DNA of 64,000 bases from Tetraselmis striata (Eukaryota > Chlorophyta > Chlorodendrophyceae > Chlorodendrales > Chlorodendraceae), in NCBI GenBank assembly GCA_006384855.1, contig VCJN01000008.1, positions 18,478 through 82,477 on the forward strand. The letters are read 5' to 3'. A program made the position numbers and the translations under genes. Below are positions 29,401-41,185 of the stretch, in pieces (the first letter of the stretch is position 1; each line of letters starts with the position of its first letter). Below the pieces are notes generated by a model. That model made no database searches. It was given only the letters and a program-made list of their open reading frames with translations, and was not told the DNA's origin.

Positions 29401-32121
29401 CTCAGTCTTGCGATTCGTAAGCTGCCCGGCTTTATTGTAGCTTGTTCCGACTTATGTGCGCCCACACGCCGCCCGCTTGCTCGCCCACCAGAACCTGGGA
29501 ACCATCAAGTCCTCCAACCTCTGCACCGAAATTGTGCAATTCACGTCCCCGGAGGAGACCGCAGTCTGCAACTTGGCGTCTCTCGCACTACCGCGCTTTG
29601 TCCGCCAAAAGATGCTGGCAGAGCCCGCGAGTGCATCCTCCAATAGGAGCGGGATGGCCGGCGGTGCTGCGCACCCAAAGCTGCTGGGCAGCCTCGGCGC
29701 TGCGGGCAGGTGTGGAGGCCTCTGCCCCTCATAGACACCGCAGACACAGGGACAAAGGCGGAGTCAGTGCTTTTCCGGCGCAGAGGCATCCAATTCAAGT
29801 GCACCCATACAGAAAATCATGGCATGCAGAGCCATGCATCCGGACTGCCCCTCTCTCGCGGCCTCCCCCGCAATCATCTGAATGGGGGCCCATGCTGCTC
29901 AGGGAGTTTGACTTCGAGCGGCTGTCGGAGGTGACGGCGCTAGTGGCGGCCAACCTGGACCGCGTCATCGACGAGTCGTACTACCCCGTCGAGACGGCGC
30001 GGCGCTCCAACATGCGGCACCGCCCCATTGGCATCGGCGTGCAGGGCCTTGCGGACTGCTTCATCCTGCTCGGCCTCCCTTTTGACTCACCTGCCGCAGC
30101 GCAGCTTAATCGTGATATCTTTGAGACCATTTACTACGCGGCGCTGAAGGTATGGCCGGCCCCCCACAGTCCCTGCAGCGCTCCCCCTTCCTTTGGGAGC
30201 TCTCTGCCCCGCGCTGCACCCCCGTCAGGACAACAGATCCACGTCAGCTGACAGGGCGAGTCTCCCCCTGGTACGAAGGATTTCACTGTGTGACCCTATC
30301 TGACTCTATGTTTGGCCGCCCCACCGCGCAGGCGTCGTGCAAACTGGCGGCCCAGAAGGGCAGGTACCCATCCTACACCGGCTCTCCCATCAGCGAGGGC
30401 CGGCTGCAGCCCGACCTCTGGGGCGTCACGCCCTCCTCGCGGTGGGACTGGGCTGCGCTGCGCGCCGACATCGCGACCCACGGTGTTCGCAACAGCCTGC
30501 TGGTGGCGCCCATGCCTACCGCCAGCACCAGCCAGGTCCGCCACATCCACCCGCGCAGCCCCCGGCCGGGGGTGTGCGCAACTCTATTTAGATGGCTGAA
30601 CCAAAGCTAGCTCCATTTTGCCAACACTTCCGCGGATTGGTTAATTGCATATAAGAGGTCGGCATATGTGGAACCATGGAACCCCGTCAATTTATCTCCT
30701 AGTTGACATGTTCCCCGGTTATGACACCTCCACGTGGTAGGTTACATTACATTCGTGAGCTGAAGTCACATTCTCAATTTGCTGGTTTTAGCACTGCTCC
30801 TCGGCTGACAATTCTTTAGTCCCATGACTCCAGAAGTCCAATGATTTCTAAGGGTCTATTGAAGCCTTGATTAGACCGGATTGATTAGGTTGTCGAAGAG
30901 CAATCCTGCGGACAATCCCCGCCCCCAAACCCCACCACTAGCACTCCCGTCCAGTAATGGTTGGTTATCTGTTCGGCGATTGATACCGCCGCGCCGCGGC
31001 AGATTCTCGGCAACAACGAGTGCTTTGAGCCGTACACCAGCAACATCTACGTGCGCCGCGTGCTCAGCGGCGAGTTCACTGTGGTGAACCAGCACCTGCT
31101 GGCGGACCTCGTGGCGCTGGGCCTGTGGGACCCCAGCATGAAGAACGAGCTGGTGGCTGCAGAGGGTAGCGTGCAAGGGCTTGTGTCGCTGTCGCCTGAG
31201 TATGCCACCCTCGCCGCATCCCACACTGCTAACTAAACTTGTCAGCATGCTATGGTTGATGACCGCCACTCACTCTTGCGGCTTGGCAGAGCACAATGAC
31301 GCTCCCACATCCCGACTTGTCACATGTCATGTGGCGTATCGGCTGCGGTCTCCAGGCTTGACAGCGGCAGGTAGGCGGGTGGTGCGGGTCTGTGATGCAA
31401 GTCTCGTGTGTGGTTGCCTCACGTGCTCGATGCAGGCTGAAGGCCATCTACAAGACCGTCTGGGAGATCTCCCAGCGCCGCCTGGTGGACATGGCGGCGG
31501 ACCGCGGCGCCTTCATCGACCAGAGCCAGTCCTTCAACGTGCACATGGTGGAGCCCACGTTCGGGAAGCTCACGTCACTGCATTTTCACTGCTGGCGCAA
31601 GGTGTCCCCCCCCCTTCCCTTTTCTCCCCGTTTGTGTACCCTGGATACAATAAAATAACAGCAATATCTAGCGAACCTAGAGCGTGGTTATGACATGTAC
31701 TTGACACTCTTGCTGGTGTGGCGATGTATGCCATTGTAATGGCCAGGGGTTGAAGACCGGGATGTACTACCTGCGGACACGCGCTGCTGCCGATGCGATC
31801 AAGTTCACGGTGGATCAGGGCAGCCTCAGCGGGGCGAAGCGCGCAGCGGCAGGGGATGCCGATGGCAGCAAGTCCAGAAAGGTGGGCACGCACCACGCTC
31901 GGCGGTGATTGCACTCATTTGCATCACGGACCGCTGGATAACGCAACTCTTGGTTGTACAATTGCCTTTCCGGTGAGGGCGCCGATGTCACTCCCACTAA
32001 CCGTGTCTGTTTTCCCATCGTGCGGCAGGGACCCGCTACAGTGGAAACCGCTAGTGCAGGGGACATGGCTGCTCTGTGCCGCCTGGACAACAAGGACGAA
32101 TGCCTCATGTGCGGTAGCTAG
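26498..32121 (+). CDS. RNR1: Ribonucleotide reductase large subunit (class I, 19 exons)
   Basis: This enzyme reduces ribonucleoside diphosphates to deoxy forms together with the small subunit. Exons: 26498-26617, 26709-26720, 26767-26886, 27066-27127, 27259-27346, 27449-27517, 27602-27694, 27813-27944, 28076-28178, 28323-28411, 28760-28933, 29086-29301, 29492-29709, 29903-30149, 30332-30535, 31003-31199, 31436-31601, 31747-31881, 32029-32121; all GT-AG, 845 residues. Cys226 (QLSSCFL) and Cys452 (AVCNL) form the redox pair. Asn435-Leu-Cys437-Thr-Glu439 holds the thiyl-radical Cys. Tyr777-Tyr778 (GMYYLR) relay the radical. The C-terminal CLMC (840-843) is the reducing shuttle. A PRFV...HPKLLGSL insert matches plant enzymes. 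The ATP-cone start is odd: AADG replaces the usual KRDG, so the N-terminus could be wrong. Exon 2 has only 12 nt. Confidence 0.93.
26618..26708 (+). other. RNR1 intron 1 with a C run near the donor
   Basis: The donor GCC|GTACGA is followed by C-rich sequence, with a pure C run at 26632-26650, then a pyrimidine-rich acceptor ending CTTGCCAG. It precedes the 12-nt exon 26709-26720 (ACGCCAAAGCAG, Thr-Pro-Lys-Gln). Confidence 0.75.
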
Positions 32122-32178
32122 CATTTGGCGGGCATGCGGAGACACCTGCGCCTGCCGATGAGCGTAGCACGGACAGAG

Positions 32179-32183
32179 TGTAA
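32179..32183 (+). terminator. TGTAA polyadenylation signal of RNR1
   Basis: TGTAA lies 58 nt after the RNR1 stop codon, the usual distance for green-algal genes. Confidence 0.65.
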
Positions 32184-34506
32184 AGGTACCAAAACACAGG
32201 ACTACAACAGCATTGTGCCCACCCCATCCTGCCCACCCCCCCTTGCGACGTTCTGCCACAGTGTTGTCACATGGACGGCGGTGGATAATAGCTTTGGCGA
32301 AAGTTATGTCGCTGCTGGCCGACACACTCCTAGCACATAGGACAAAGAGTACAGTTCATCGTACATGCGCACATGCTTAATGGAGCTGCAAGTGGAAAAA
32401 AGGCGCTGCTGGTACCAAGTGTGCTTGCCGCCTATAAGCAGCGGCGAGCCCCCGACGAGGCCCGGCAACTTCAGCCTTAACATCTTTATTTGCTAGCACC
32501 AGCTGGCAGCCATAGTGCGTGTTCTCATGCATCCGATGAGGTGCCAATTATGTGCCGTGCGTACCGACGGCGTCCCTCCTTCCCCTCCCCCGTGGCGCGG
32601 CCAATTAGGCGTTACCCGCCCGGCAACTGACCTGACATTGACGGCTCCACAAGTCGCTCCCGGCGTGCCGACGAGGCAGCCGAGTGGATATGATTTAGCT
32701 TACGTGGTGATCGTGGCAGCCGATATCAAACTTCGTAGTGTACTCACGTACCCATATCATGCGTTATTTACGGCTGGAAATGGCGGTGAATTGGCGCGAA
32801 ACTGCAACGACACACGATCACAGCATGGCGTCGCGATCCCCGCCTGATGCTGTATCTCGCGTTAGACCGCATTACCCGTAAGTAATGCTTGTCGCTACAA
32901 ATGTGCATATGTCCGGGTGCCTGTACATACCTGGTAGTATTACTATAATAATACATTAATCACTCGAATAAACGCGCTGCCAGACCATTTTGACCGAACC
33001 GCGGGTGACGCTGGCGCCACCGTACCCGTGCGTACGCTAGTTGCCCTTAAGGATTAATCCTTAGTATGTTTAGGTTTACTGATAACATACCTAGATGAGC
33101 TAGTTGCAGAAGGCGATAGTACCAATAGCAATATCCGGGGATAGCGTCTGTGTAATGCACAGAAAGTACATGGAAGGAAAAGCTAGCGCCAGTGCGCGCG
33201 CGTGAGACGGGCTGTGATGGGCCCACTACCATACGCCGAAGTGGACACCTGTGCGCCCGGCTGTCGCGCAACTACGGTGCGATGATAGTCGCTATCCGCC
33301 GCTTTATTTGAATCACTACTACGGACTGCGGTGCAACGTCAGCCTGCCAACTCAAAAATAAAGCGGTGCAGGTATTGCTGCCTGTACGACAACTCGCACA
33401 CTTCCTTGCAACAGGCACAGCCGGCCTGCTGTGCGACCGACGGTGCACCTCTTCCGCAACACCAGACCGCGTCCCCGGGTCGAGCAGTCGCGAAGAATAC
33501 ATTATAGCTGTCGGAGCAACTGAGAGCAGCAGGCACCCAGCGGTGGACGAGCCACGCCCGGCGCCGTTTTGCACGTGCTGACCTCAGCAACAGGCGCTCG
33601 TCGTACCGTAAACGCGGCCGCCTCGTCACTTCCGCCACCTCCTCCACCGCACGTGCTTTCGACCGCCTTGCGCGCGACCAGGGATTCAAACGCCAGGGAT
33701 CAAGAATCGCAAGGGAGATCAACCCTTTCGGGGGGGGTCTAGGTTGCCTGGCGGTTGGGCTGCTTCTGCCGGCCCGCACAACCAGTCCATGGTCGTTGCG
33801 TGTGGTTCCACGTAAAGCGCAGCCGGTCGAACTATCAGCTCCGACAGGAGGCCACTATAAACCCAGCCGCATCAGAGCTCAACCTCGCGGGGCGACGCAT
33901 ATACCAAACGCAGACATGAGCTGCAAACGGAAGCGCGGCTACTCTAGGTGAGCGGGCCCCTGCATCCCTCGGCTTTTCGCCAGCAAAATCGCTTTGCCGT
34001 TCCGTCCTATATGAGCTGCCCCTTCGCGCTTGTATGCCAGTATTACTGGCAATTCTGCTAGCCACAAGAGCCCCACACGTCAGCTTCCGTTCGCCAAGTC
34101 CCGGCCGGGATCAACCCTAGCAACCTATGTATCGCCGACAGCGACGCACCGGATTTGCTGCGTGTAAGCATGTGTGCTTAGCGCCCCCCCCCCCCCCCCA
34201 CACACACACACACACCTTTCTGCTTCCCGCGTCTCCACACACGAGACGTATCGCAATTCCCCACGCGCTGTCGCCCGCGGCCTGCGCGAAAACTCCACAG
34301 TTCGCGGTATTTCCCGTTACTAGCTGCATATCCGACAGCAATATATCTGACAGATCTCGGCACCCTGGCCAGCGAATTCCCTGCCTGTCGCAGCCGTGTC
34401 GAAAGCCCTTGCAGGTGCCTCCCCCTGCTCACCTTGCTGACCTTGCTCAATTGTTGCGTTGCTTACCACGCCTTCTGTCGACTCCCCCCTGGCGCGCTCC
34501 GAACAG
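32184..34506. other. Intergenic stretch between RNR1 and the telobox gene
   Basis: No coding sequence was recognised. There is a C run directly followed by (CA)n at 34183-34214. The missing first exon of the telobox gene is expected near the right end. A frame starting with ATG 34127 reaches the Myb exon, but its 34127-34506 part looks non-coding. Confidence 0.45.
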
Positions 34507-36263
34507 GTGGACCGAGGAGGAGGAGACTGCCTTGCGCGTCGGAATTGGTCGATACGGCGAAGGCAAGTGGAAGCGCATCCTGTGTGACCCCGAGCTGGCC
34601 AAGTTTTTTGTGGACCGCTCCAACGTGGACCTCAAGGTAAGCTATTAATTGAGCTGGCCACATGTTGCCATGGACATGCTATCTGTCATTGGATTTTCGG
34701 ATGCGTTTATACAAAAAATTGTGCCTGCTGCCCTTCCATTTTAAGCCCGCTAGCTAGGCTGCTCATCCCTTCCCATCCTTAGCAGTGCGAGCATTTTCTG
34801 GCATGAAGAACTCACCCGTTTTTAATCCGCCTTGCCCTCAGGACAAGTGGCGTACCTTGCTGTGCGCTGAGAAGACCCGCCCCGCCGGGTCAAGCCCCTG
34901 CACGTCTGACGACACAGTTGTCCGCGAGTCACGAGATCACCAGTGCGGATGTGCGGAGACCAACAGATCTCCAAAGCCCGACCAGTGGCCGTCGGCAGCG
35001 CCCCTCCCTTCGGGCTCCTCCTGTCCGCACCCCGTTGACAGTGATGGCAACAGGGCACTGGCTAGCTCACTGCAGGCTGCAAAGCGCCGCCATCAGGGCA
35101 CGGCGGGAAGGAAAGCGGCGCTGTTGCTGCAGTCAGAGCTCATGCTCGAGGTGTGGAAGATGCTGAATAGCCACGAGGCGGCGGATCTGCTCCGTCAGCA
35201 TGCAGCCAGCGACGGTGGTGATGGCCTTGGCGCTCTGCGCCACCGTGTGACTCTGACGTCCTCACACGAGCCGTGCACATGCGCAGAGTTCTTTGCCGCC
35301 GTCATGGAGCTCGTGCGTCGCGCAAAGGCTGTGAAGCAGTTGAGCCAAAGGCAGATCGCAAGGCTGGCCCTCTTCGAAACATTTGCCCGACGCCAGTTTG
35401 AGGTTCTGTCACGTGTTGACGAGAGCTGTTCTGCTAGCATGCGGCAGTCGGTCAGCAGCGGCTCGCGTGATTGCAAGACGGCGAAGCCGGCAGCTCCATG
35501 CGGCGCTCAAGAAGGATCCCATGTGGCCACAAGCGCTGCCAGGCGCACCGATGCCACGAAGTGCAGCAGAGACACCCCTGTGGCGGAGGAGCTGTTTGCT
35601 GTTGACGTGCTGCAGATGATCCGCGGGAGCTCGCCCGTTAACGAAGCCCAGTGCCAAGCGGACGGCGGCGTCGCGCCTGCCGCCCTGCACATAGGCGGCA
35701 GCAACGGCAGCTCTCCGCGCGCCACTCCCGCAGCCTGTTCTTCCGCCCCCAGGGCGATGGCCGCGGCCATGGCGCCGCCGTGCCATGCCATGTCATGCAC
35801 CGCGCCAGTTTCCGTCCCGCCAGGGTGCGGACTGATGCCCACCGCCGTCTCTGCCGCCATGGACAAGGCGTCAGAGCTGCTCAACAACCGTGGGGGCGCC
35901 CTGCTGCCCGTGAAGGATCTCATCAAGGCCAAGCACGCCACCTCCCCGACGCTCCCGGTCCTGGGCCTCAACCTCGCCCCCCGCAGCCAGGCCGCACAGG
36001 CCCCCAGCATGCCATCTTGCTTGCCCATGGCGACCTGCTTCCCGCCGCGCACGGCGCCGCTTCCCCTCGCCGCCTGCTCTGGCAACCTGCTCAGGCCCCA
36101 CCTGCCAGTACTCCAGCAGGCGGAGGGCGGCCTGGGTGCGCCGGGTCCCGGGAAGGCGCCCCAGTTCCTGATCCCGATGGTGCCTGCTGGGGCGGAGAGT
36201 TGGTATCCCGCGTACATGGCCTGGGTGTACTCCGCCATGGCGCACACTGCCGGCTGCTCATGA
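34507..36263 (+). CDS. Telobox (single-Myb) telomere-repeat-binding-like protein, 5' exon not found
   Basis: Exon 34507-34636 encodes WTEEEETALRVGIGRYGEGK and ends NVDLK. Intron 34637-34841 (GTAAGC...CCTCAG) is followed by exon 34842-36263, which begins DKWRTLL. Joined, they give VDLKDKWRT, the telobox signature of Myb domains that bind telomeric repeats (plant SMH/TRB and TRF-like proteins). As in SMH proteins the Myb lies at the N-terminus. No linker-histone domain follows. Instead there are a helical Leu/Ala/Arg-rich segment (about 35100-35430) and a long Pro/Ala/Ser-rich tail ending AHTAGCS. The initiator exon should end in phase 2 upstream of 34507 and is not assigned. The likely role is nuclear telomere or promoter binding. 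TGTAA signals lie at 36598 and 36603. Confidence 0.8.
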
Positions 36264-37190
36264 GGCGGCCGCGGCTTGCCCCACAACACGGTATCGCCGG
36301 CTGCCCCACGCAGCTGCAGGCGCGATATCGAGCCATTCTTTCTATTTATCCCCCCCAGCTCGCTGCGCACCACCCTCCACGCGCGACAGCACAGGAATAC
36401 CCCAGTTTTGCCTCACAACCCGTCGCGGCCCAGCCTCCAGGCAGCAACACGCCCGCTGGAACCATTTTGTACCTGTCAACGTGCAGGCGTGGTCCGCCCA
36501 GTGGCGGATCCACGTGGCAGTTGCCCGATGACATAAGCACGCCATTGCGGCGATGATTGATAGAGCCCGAGTAGTAAGCGCAATGTCAACGTGCACATGT
36601 AATGTAATGACACCATCTATCGCAACCTGCGTGCGTCCGTCACCATAGGAAATACCGTGTTTGAGCTGCGCATGCCTGACTGAGGGAGGCGGCGATTTGG
36701 GCCAGGCCGCTTGGCCTACTGCCGATTGGGCTGTTTGGGTCAGCTGTGGGTGCAGGGGGAATGCGGGATTGGTGAGCAGTGGGAGGGTTTGCCCGGATGG
36801 AACACTGGGCCAAGCCGATGCGGTGCTACCCAAAGGTAGTGCGATCGGAGGGGTCGCACGCGTTGCGAGTCCACCGCTACGGCCCTCGCAAGCACGGCAT
36901 GGGAGTGACCCTGCTAGACGACGAGCTGGAGCAGCGGCTTTCGGATGCCATCGCAGCACTCCCTGAGCCGCAACGTCCGCCTGCAGCTGCGCTTGGCATT
37001 CGCCAGGCAAGCAAAACATTTTGCTCTACACTCTTCGCTACAGAGCATACAGGATGGGCTCTATGCAGCAGAAACATACGGTGCCCTCAATGGTGCGGCT
37101 CTCCTGTGGGTTGACTGAAGGTCCCAGGGCTGTTTTAACAAAGCTCAAAGATGAGAGTCGAAATCCAAGTTGAGCAAGCCTGAAATCGAG
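36264..37190. other. Intergenic stretch with one unassigned ORF
   Basis: It includes the 3' UTR of the telobox gene. A plus-strand frame (ATG near 36800 to 37114) reads MEHWAKPMRCYPKVVRSEG and continues with a charged segment LLDDELEQRLSDAIAALPEP. It looks protein-like and could be an exon, but has no recognised family and no clear splice partner. Confidence 0.4.
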
Positions 37191-37193
37191 TTA

Positions 37194-37239
37194 GAGGCAT
37201 TTCATACGGACATCGCGTCATCAGATAATCCTGTCATCG
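37194..37239 (+). repeat. Left terminal inverted repeat of Harbinger element
   Basis: It begins GAGGCATTTCATACGGAC and includes GCGTCATCAGATAATCC. It matches 41186-41231 inverted with one substitution and one 1-nt indel. Confidence 0.9.
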
Positions 37240-37437
37240 GATAAATACTCGCACCGGAGCGTGCCACGTCGTAACTGATGACATGCCCCGCGCCGCTATC
37301 TGATGACAGACCCGCGTGTATATTTTGGAAATGCCCCCGTGTACAGTATACACGCGTCATCAGATAGCGGCCTCGGCCAGCCCATTTTCAAAACATTTTC
37401 GCCCAGTCTACCCACCCGCCCGGCACCCGCCGACGCC

Positions 37438-39523
37438 ATGGCAGGCTCCACCGAGCAATCTCCGCAACGGACACCCAGGCGGGGCGTACCCACATGGGAG
37501 ACCCCCCCTCCCCGGACTACGGGGGGTCCTGTTGCCCCTGGGTTCACGGTTTCGCCGCTGGAGCTACGCGCGAAGGCCCGTGCACTGGCGGGGCGCAGCG
37601 GCTGCAGCCCTGGCGCCTCGCCCGCCGCCACCGCGCTGCGCCCGTCTCGCCCGCCCGCGCGTGGTCCTCCTGCCGCTACCCCAGAGGTGCAGGCGGCTGC
37701 CGCTCCGCTGCGTCGTTCGGGCCGCGGGCGCGGGAAGTGCAAGCTGCCGGCGGATCTGGACGACGACGCCTTCATGCGGACAGCGGAGGAGGTCGACCCC
37801 GGCATGCCTAGGGACCAGGCGGCGGAGGAAGATCCCCCGCGTGAGGTCCCGGAGGGATTCACGCCCTGCTCGGTGCTCCCTTGCCGGGTGGGCGAGCTCA
37901 TCGAGGTGGCGAAGTCGCAGCACCGCTGCCGGACGTGCCAGGGGCACTTCCATGCCATGTGCGCTGCCGCGGCCAACGGGAGCGAGGACCCCAATGACTG
38001 TGGGTGTGGCAAACTTGCAACTGCCAGTCTAGGGAAAACTACGGCGGTGAGCATCAGCCCGCCCGGCGAGGAACAAGTGCCCCAGGCGTTGCTGCCACCC
38101 AAGGCGATGCGCGGGCAGAACGACCTCCTGCTTGCCTGGAAGGAGCGGGCGGAGATCAACAGTCTGGCCCGGAAGCCGCCTAAGGGCTTCGACCAGGCGA
38201 TGAGCGAAGCCTGGTATCAAGCCAGGGATGCCAGGAGGAAGTGGCGCAACGCAGAAGCGCAGCGCAAGCGCCGGGGTGGAGGCAGGACAGCCGGCAAGGA
38301 CGCAACGGACGCAGCAGGCAACGACAGCCCCCATGATGCCAACCCGGAGTACCGTGCTGCTACCGGAAAAGCCCCGATCGCGGAGGCCACAGGTGCAGGC
38401 AGGGCCCCCCCTGTGAAGGCATATGAGATTTGCCGTCTGGTGCAGCCATCACAGACGACAAGTGCAAGGACGCTGTGGACAGCTTGACAGTGTGGGTCAC
38501 TAACAGAGGGCAGTTGGACGACAAGCAATCCCGTGTCCATCCCTGGTCCATTGTTGAGGCGGTCTTTAACGACCAAGATTACCAGCCTGTCAACATTTTC
38601 CTGGAGCGCGAGGATGGCACCCAAGAACTATGTGCTATTGACCCTGGCCAGGCTCCCCAGTGCCACAGATCTGATGCCACTTTGCGGAGTGAGTTCCCTA
38701 CCTTACCTTAGCCGCGTGTGGGTGTCTCTTGCCTGTGTCGTTCTTACTGATGGCCCACATTGCACGCTTACAGACTGGTTCGGCGATTTAAACGCCGTCT
38801 TGAACGACAAGCAGTCTGCATACAACCGCAGCGGTCAGAATGCAGATGGAGAGCAGCTCCCCAAGCTTAATTTTGTTGCAGGGCGCCTTGATGTGTGAGT
38901 GCGCTGCCAATGACTGGCCGCTGCCCATCTTGATTGCCTGTATATACTGAAATTATCTGGCACCGTTGCGCTGCACATTTGCCTAGGTTGTATGCATGGG
39001 AGTTCTTGGACAGTACGGACATGTGGGACGTTGTCGGCAAAGAGCTGCCTCCCACTGCTCAGTTGGCTACGGAGATCTGTCTGAGCGACGGCGAGCCGGC
39101 AGACGAGCCGGTGGCAAAGAAACTACGGAGGAAGAGGTAAGTTTATATGCCTGGGCGGCTGTGGATCTGTGTATATATCTACGTGCAGCTGTGCGCACAA
39201 AGTTTACATGGCTGGGCTGCTGTGTATCTGCGTTTATATATCTGAGTGTTGGCCCCGCCCTCCCGGATTTGTTGTTCTGCAGCAGAAACCACTCGACCAA
39301 TAGTAGCGGCGCCACCTTCACAGAAGACCCCTTGCGCACTGCCATCGCTCGCGCCCTAAATGTACAAACGGATAAGGAGGAGTCAAGCATGCGAGCAGGC
39401 AGCGAGGGTGGTAAAAACCATGAGTTTGATGCATTGATGCGGGTGGCAGAGAGCCAGTCCCTGCCGGAGGACATGAAGCAGGCTGCTGCTGCAAGAATTC
39501 GTTGTATGCTTGGGCTAGACTAG
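37438..39523 (+). CDS. Harbinger partner protein with Cys/His cluster (five exons)
   Basis: Proposed exons: 37438-38392, 38446-38688, 38774-38894, 38987-39136, 39283-39523; all GT-AG and in phase. The N-terminus is Pro/Ala/Arg-rich. A zinc-binding-looking cluster follows (HRCRTCQGHFHAMC, then DCGCGK, about 37920-38015). Next is a basic helix-rich segment (WYQARDARRKWRNAEAQRKR). Later exons carry a WFGDLNAVLND and an AWEFLDSTDMWDVV segment, and the gene ends in an acidic/helical tail (MLGLD). In PIF/Harbinger elements the second ORF is normally a Myb/SANT-like protein that helps the transposase reach DNA and the nucleus. I see no clear Myb repeat, so the finger plus basic segment may replace it. 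AATAAA occurs at about 39586. The exon 5 start could be 39283 or 39286. Confidence 0.7.
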
Positions 39524-39602
39524 GTTTTTCATGCAGTGATATGCAATGATTGGCAATGACAACAGTAGGTTGGACTACAACTTGCAATAAAAATCTTACA
39601 AT

Positions 39603-40964
39603 TTACTTCTTTGCCACCCCGCGAGTTTGGCGCTGGTATGTTGGCCTGGCACGGCCAAGATCCCGCAGGTGCTGTGTGAGGCGGTCACGCATCGATGTCT
39701 TGGGATGCTTTCGCATAGACCTTGGGGCAACGGTGACCTGCTCCTGCCTCAGGGGTTTCAAGCGGTCCCCAATCATCATGTCTCTTGACAGCGGGGCAGA
39801 AAAGGGCATGTTGTCATCTACCCCCATGTTATGCAAATGAATGCAGGCATTCACCACAGCAGTGTTGTGCTCCATTGTGCCGGTCATAGCCCGGCGCAGG
39901 ATGCCAAACTTCGCCACCAGGAGTCCAAAAGCGCATTCGATGTTGATGCGGATGCGGCTCTGGTAGAAGTTGATGTTGTCCAGGTAGACGCCGTCCTTTC
40001 CTGCCCTCCTGATTGCGCTTGTAGAGTGAGGAGTGATGAGGTAGTCGGAGCAGACATATGCATCGTCCCCAGCAATCCAAAACCCATCGGGTAAGCCCTT
40101 GCCATCCAATGCCCGACCCAGAGGGGACATCTTCCAGGCCAAGCTGGCGTGCGTGCTGCCAGCAGTAGAAAGGTCATAGTAGATAATCATGCGGTGAGCG
40201 TCAGCTACTGCCTGCAAGTTGATATTAAAGAATTTTTTCCTATTCCGGTAGTGCTTCACATTCTTTACCTTCTTGGCGTTGGGCTGCCCAATGTGCACTG
40301 CCATCCCGTCCAACGCCCCTATGCACCCAGGGAGAGTGTTCCCGTTGCGCTGGGTCATTTCGTCAGCAAGACGTTGTAAGTCTTCTTGGTTAAAGGGTCG
40401 GAAAGGAATTTTGCCGCGGTTGTTGATGGCCTCCACTACCGGCCAAATGCAGGTGGAGTACACAGTTGTTGTACCGACACCGTAAAGGTCCTCGGCGTCG
40501 GCGAAGTTGCTGCCCGCCAGCCACCTCAGCGTCACGGCCAGTTTGCACTCCGGCGGCACTGGGGAGCCCGAGGAGTTCCGGGCCTTACGATGGCCGAGGT
40601 CGTCCAGCTCCAGGTCCGATCGCAGCACGTCAAGCAAGCTCCAGAACCGCTTCCTGGTGAGCTTGAAACGGCGCCGAAACACGCCGTCCGAGTACTGCGA
40701 CAGCCGGCGCAGTGCCTGATCCCTGTCGCGCTTCTCGTTGCCTGCACGGTTCGGATGGCGTGTGCCCGCGTTGCCATGGGGCGTGGCCCCGTTGTCCTCC
40801 TCATCGGTGTACGTTTCGTCTGTGTGCAGTGTGTCCATGTCTATGTCCAGTGCGGCCCCGGCAACGGCCAGCATCCGAGGAAACGCGTTGCCCTCCGACT
40901 GCGCGTTGCCGTAGGTAAGTGCAAGCCCTCCAACTTCGTCTACGGCAAAGCTGGGACGCTCCAT
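39603..40964 (-). CDS. PIF/Harbinger DDE transposase, intact
   Basis: This is a single-exon, 453-residue protein of the DDE_Tnp_4 family. It cuts at the element ends and inserts at TTA/TAA sites. Catalytic residues are visible: Asp219 in GCIGALDGMAV, Asp300 in IAGDDAYVCSDY and Glu343 in SRIRINIECAFG. An N-terminal helix-turn-helix-like region (about 75-170: FRRRFKLTRKRFWSLLDVL, then LRWLAGSNFADAEDLYGVG) is typical. No frameshift or stop is seen. A TGTAA signal lies only a few bases after the stop on the minus strand (39600-39596). It converges on the partner gene. Confidence 0.93.
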   Translation of the reverse strand: MERPSFAVDEVGGLALTYGNAQSEGNAFPRMLAVAGAALDIDMDTLHTDETYTDEEDNGATPHGNAGTRHPNRAGNEKRDRDQALRRLSQYSDGVFRRRFKLTRKRFWSLLDVLRSDLELDDLGHRKARNSSGSPVPPECKLAVTLRWLAGSNFADAEDLYGVGTTTVYSTCIWPVVEAINNRGKIPFRPFNQEDLQRLADEMTQRNGNTLPGCIGALDGMAVHIGQPNAKKVKNVKHYRNRKKFFNINLQAVADAHRMIIYYDLSTAGSTHASLAWKMSPLGRALDGKGLPDGFWIAGDDAYVCSDYLITPHSTSAIRRAGKDGVYLDNINFYQSRIRINIECAFGLLVAKFGILRRAMTGTMEHNTAVVNACIHLHNMGVDDNMPFSAPLSRDMMIGDRLKPLRQEQVTVAPRSMRKHPKTSMRDRLTQHLRDLGRARPTYQRQTRGVAKK

Positions 40965-41185
40965 GACTGTCCAATGTGGATGGGCGGGAGGGACGGGGCG
41001 AGAGACACGAGGGAAAAGATGGTGTTTGCGGGCTCGATGGCGGCGGCGGAACTAGAAGCGGCGGCCGATTTCTTACGATATCTGATGACAGACCAACGAA
41101 TCTTGATGTTTGTCCGTATGAATCACATCTCTTGTCATGCGTTAGCGTTGTCGACGTGGCAGCCCGCGGTGCGCGAACGGTAGAT

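Noticed and set aside
33339..33779. 146-codon minus-strand frame rich in Arg/Ala
   Set aside because: No conserved motif, no splice partner, and no support from neighbouring genes.
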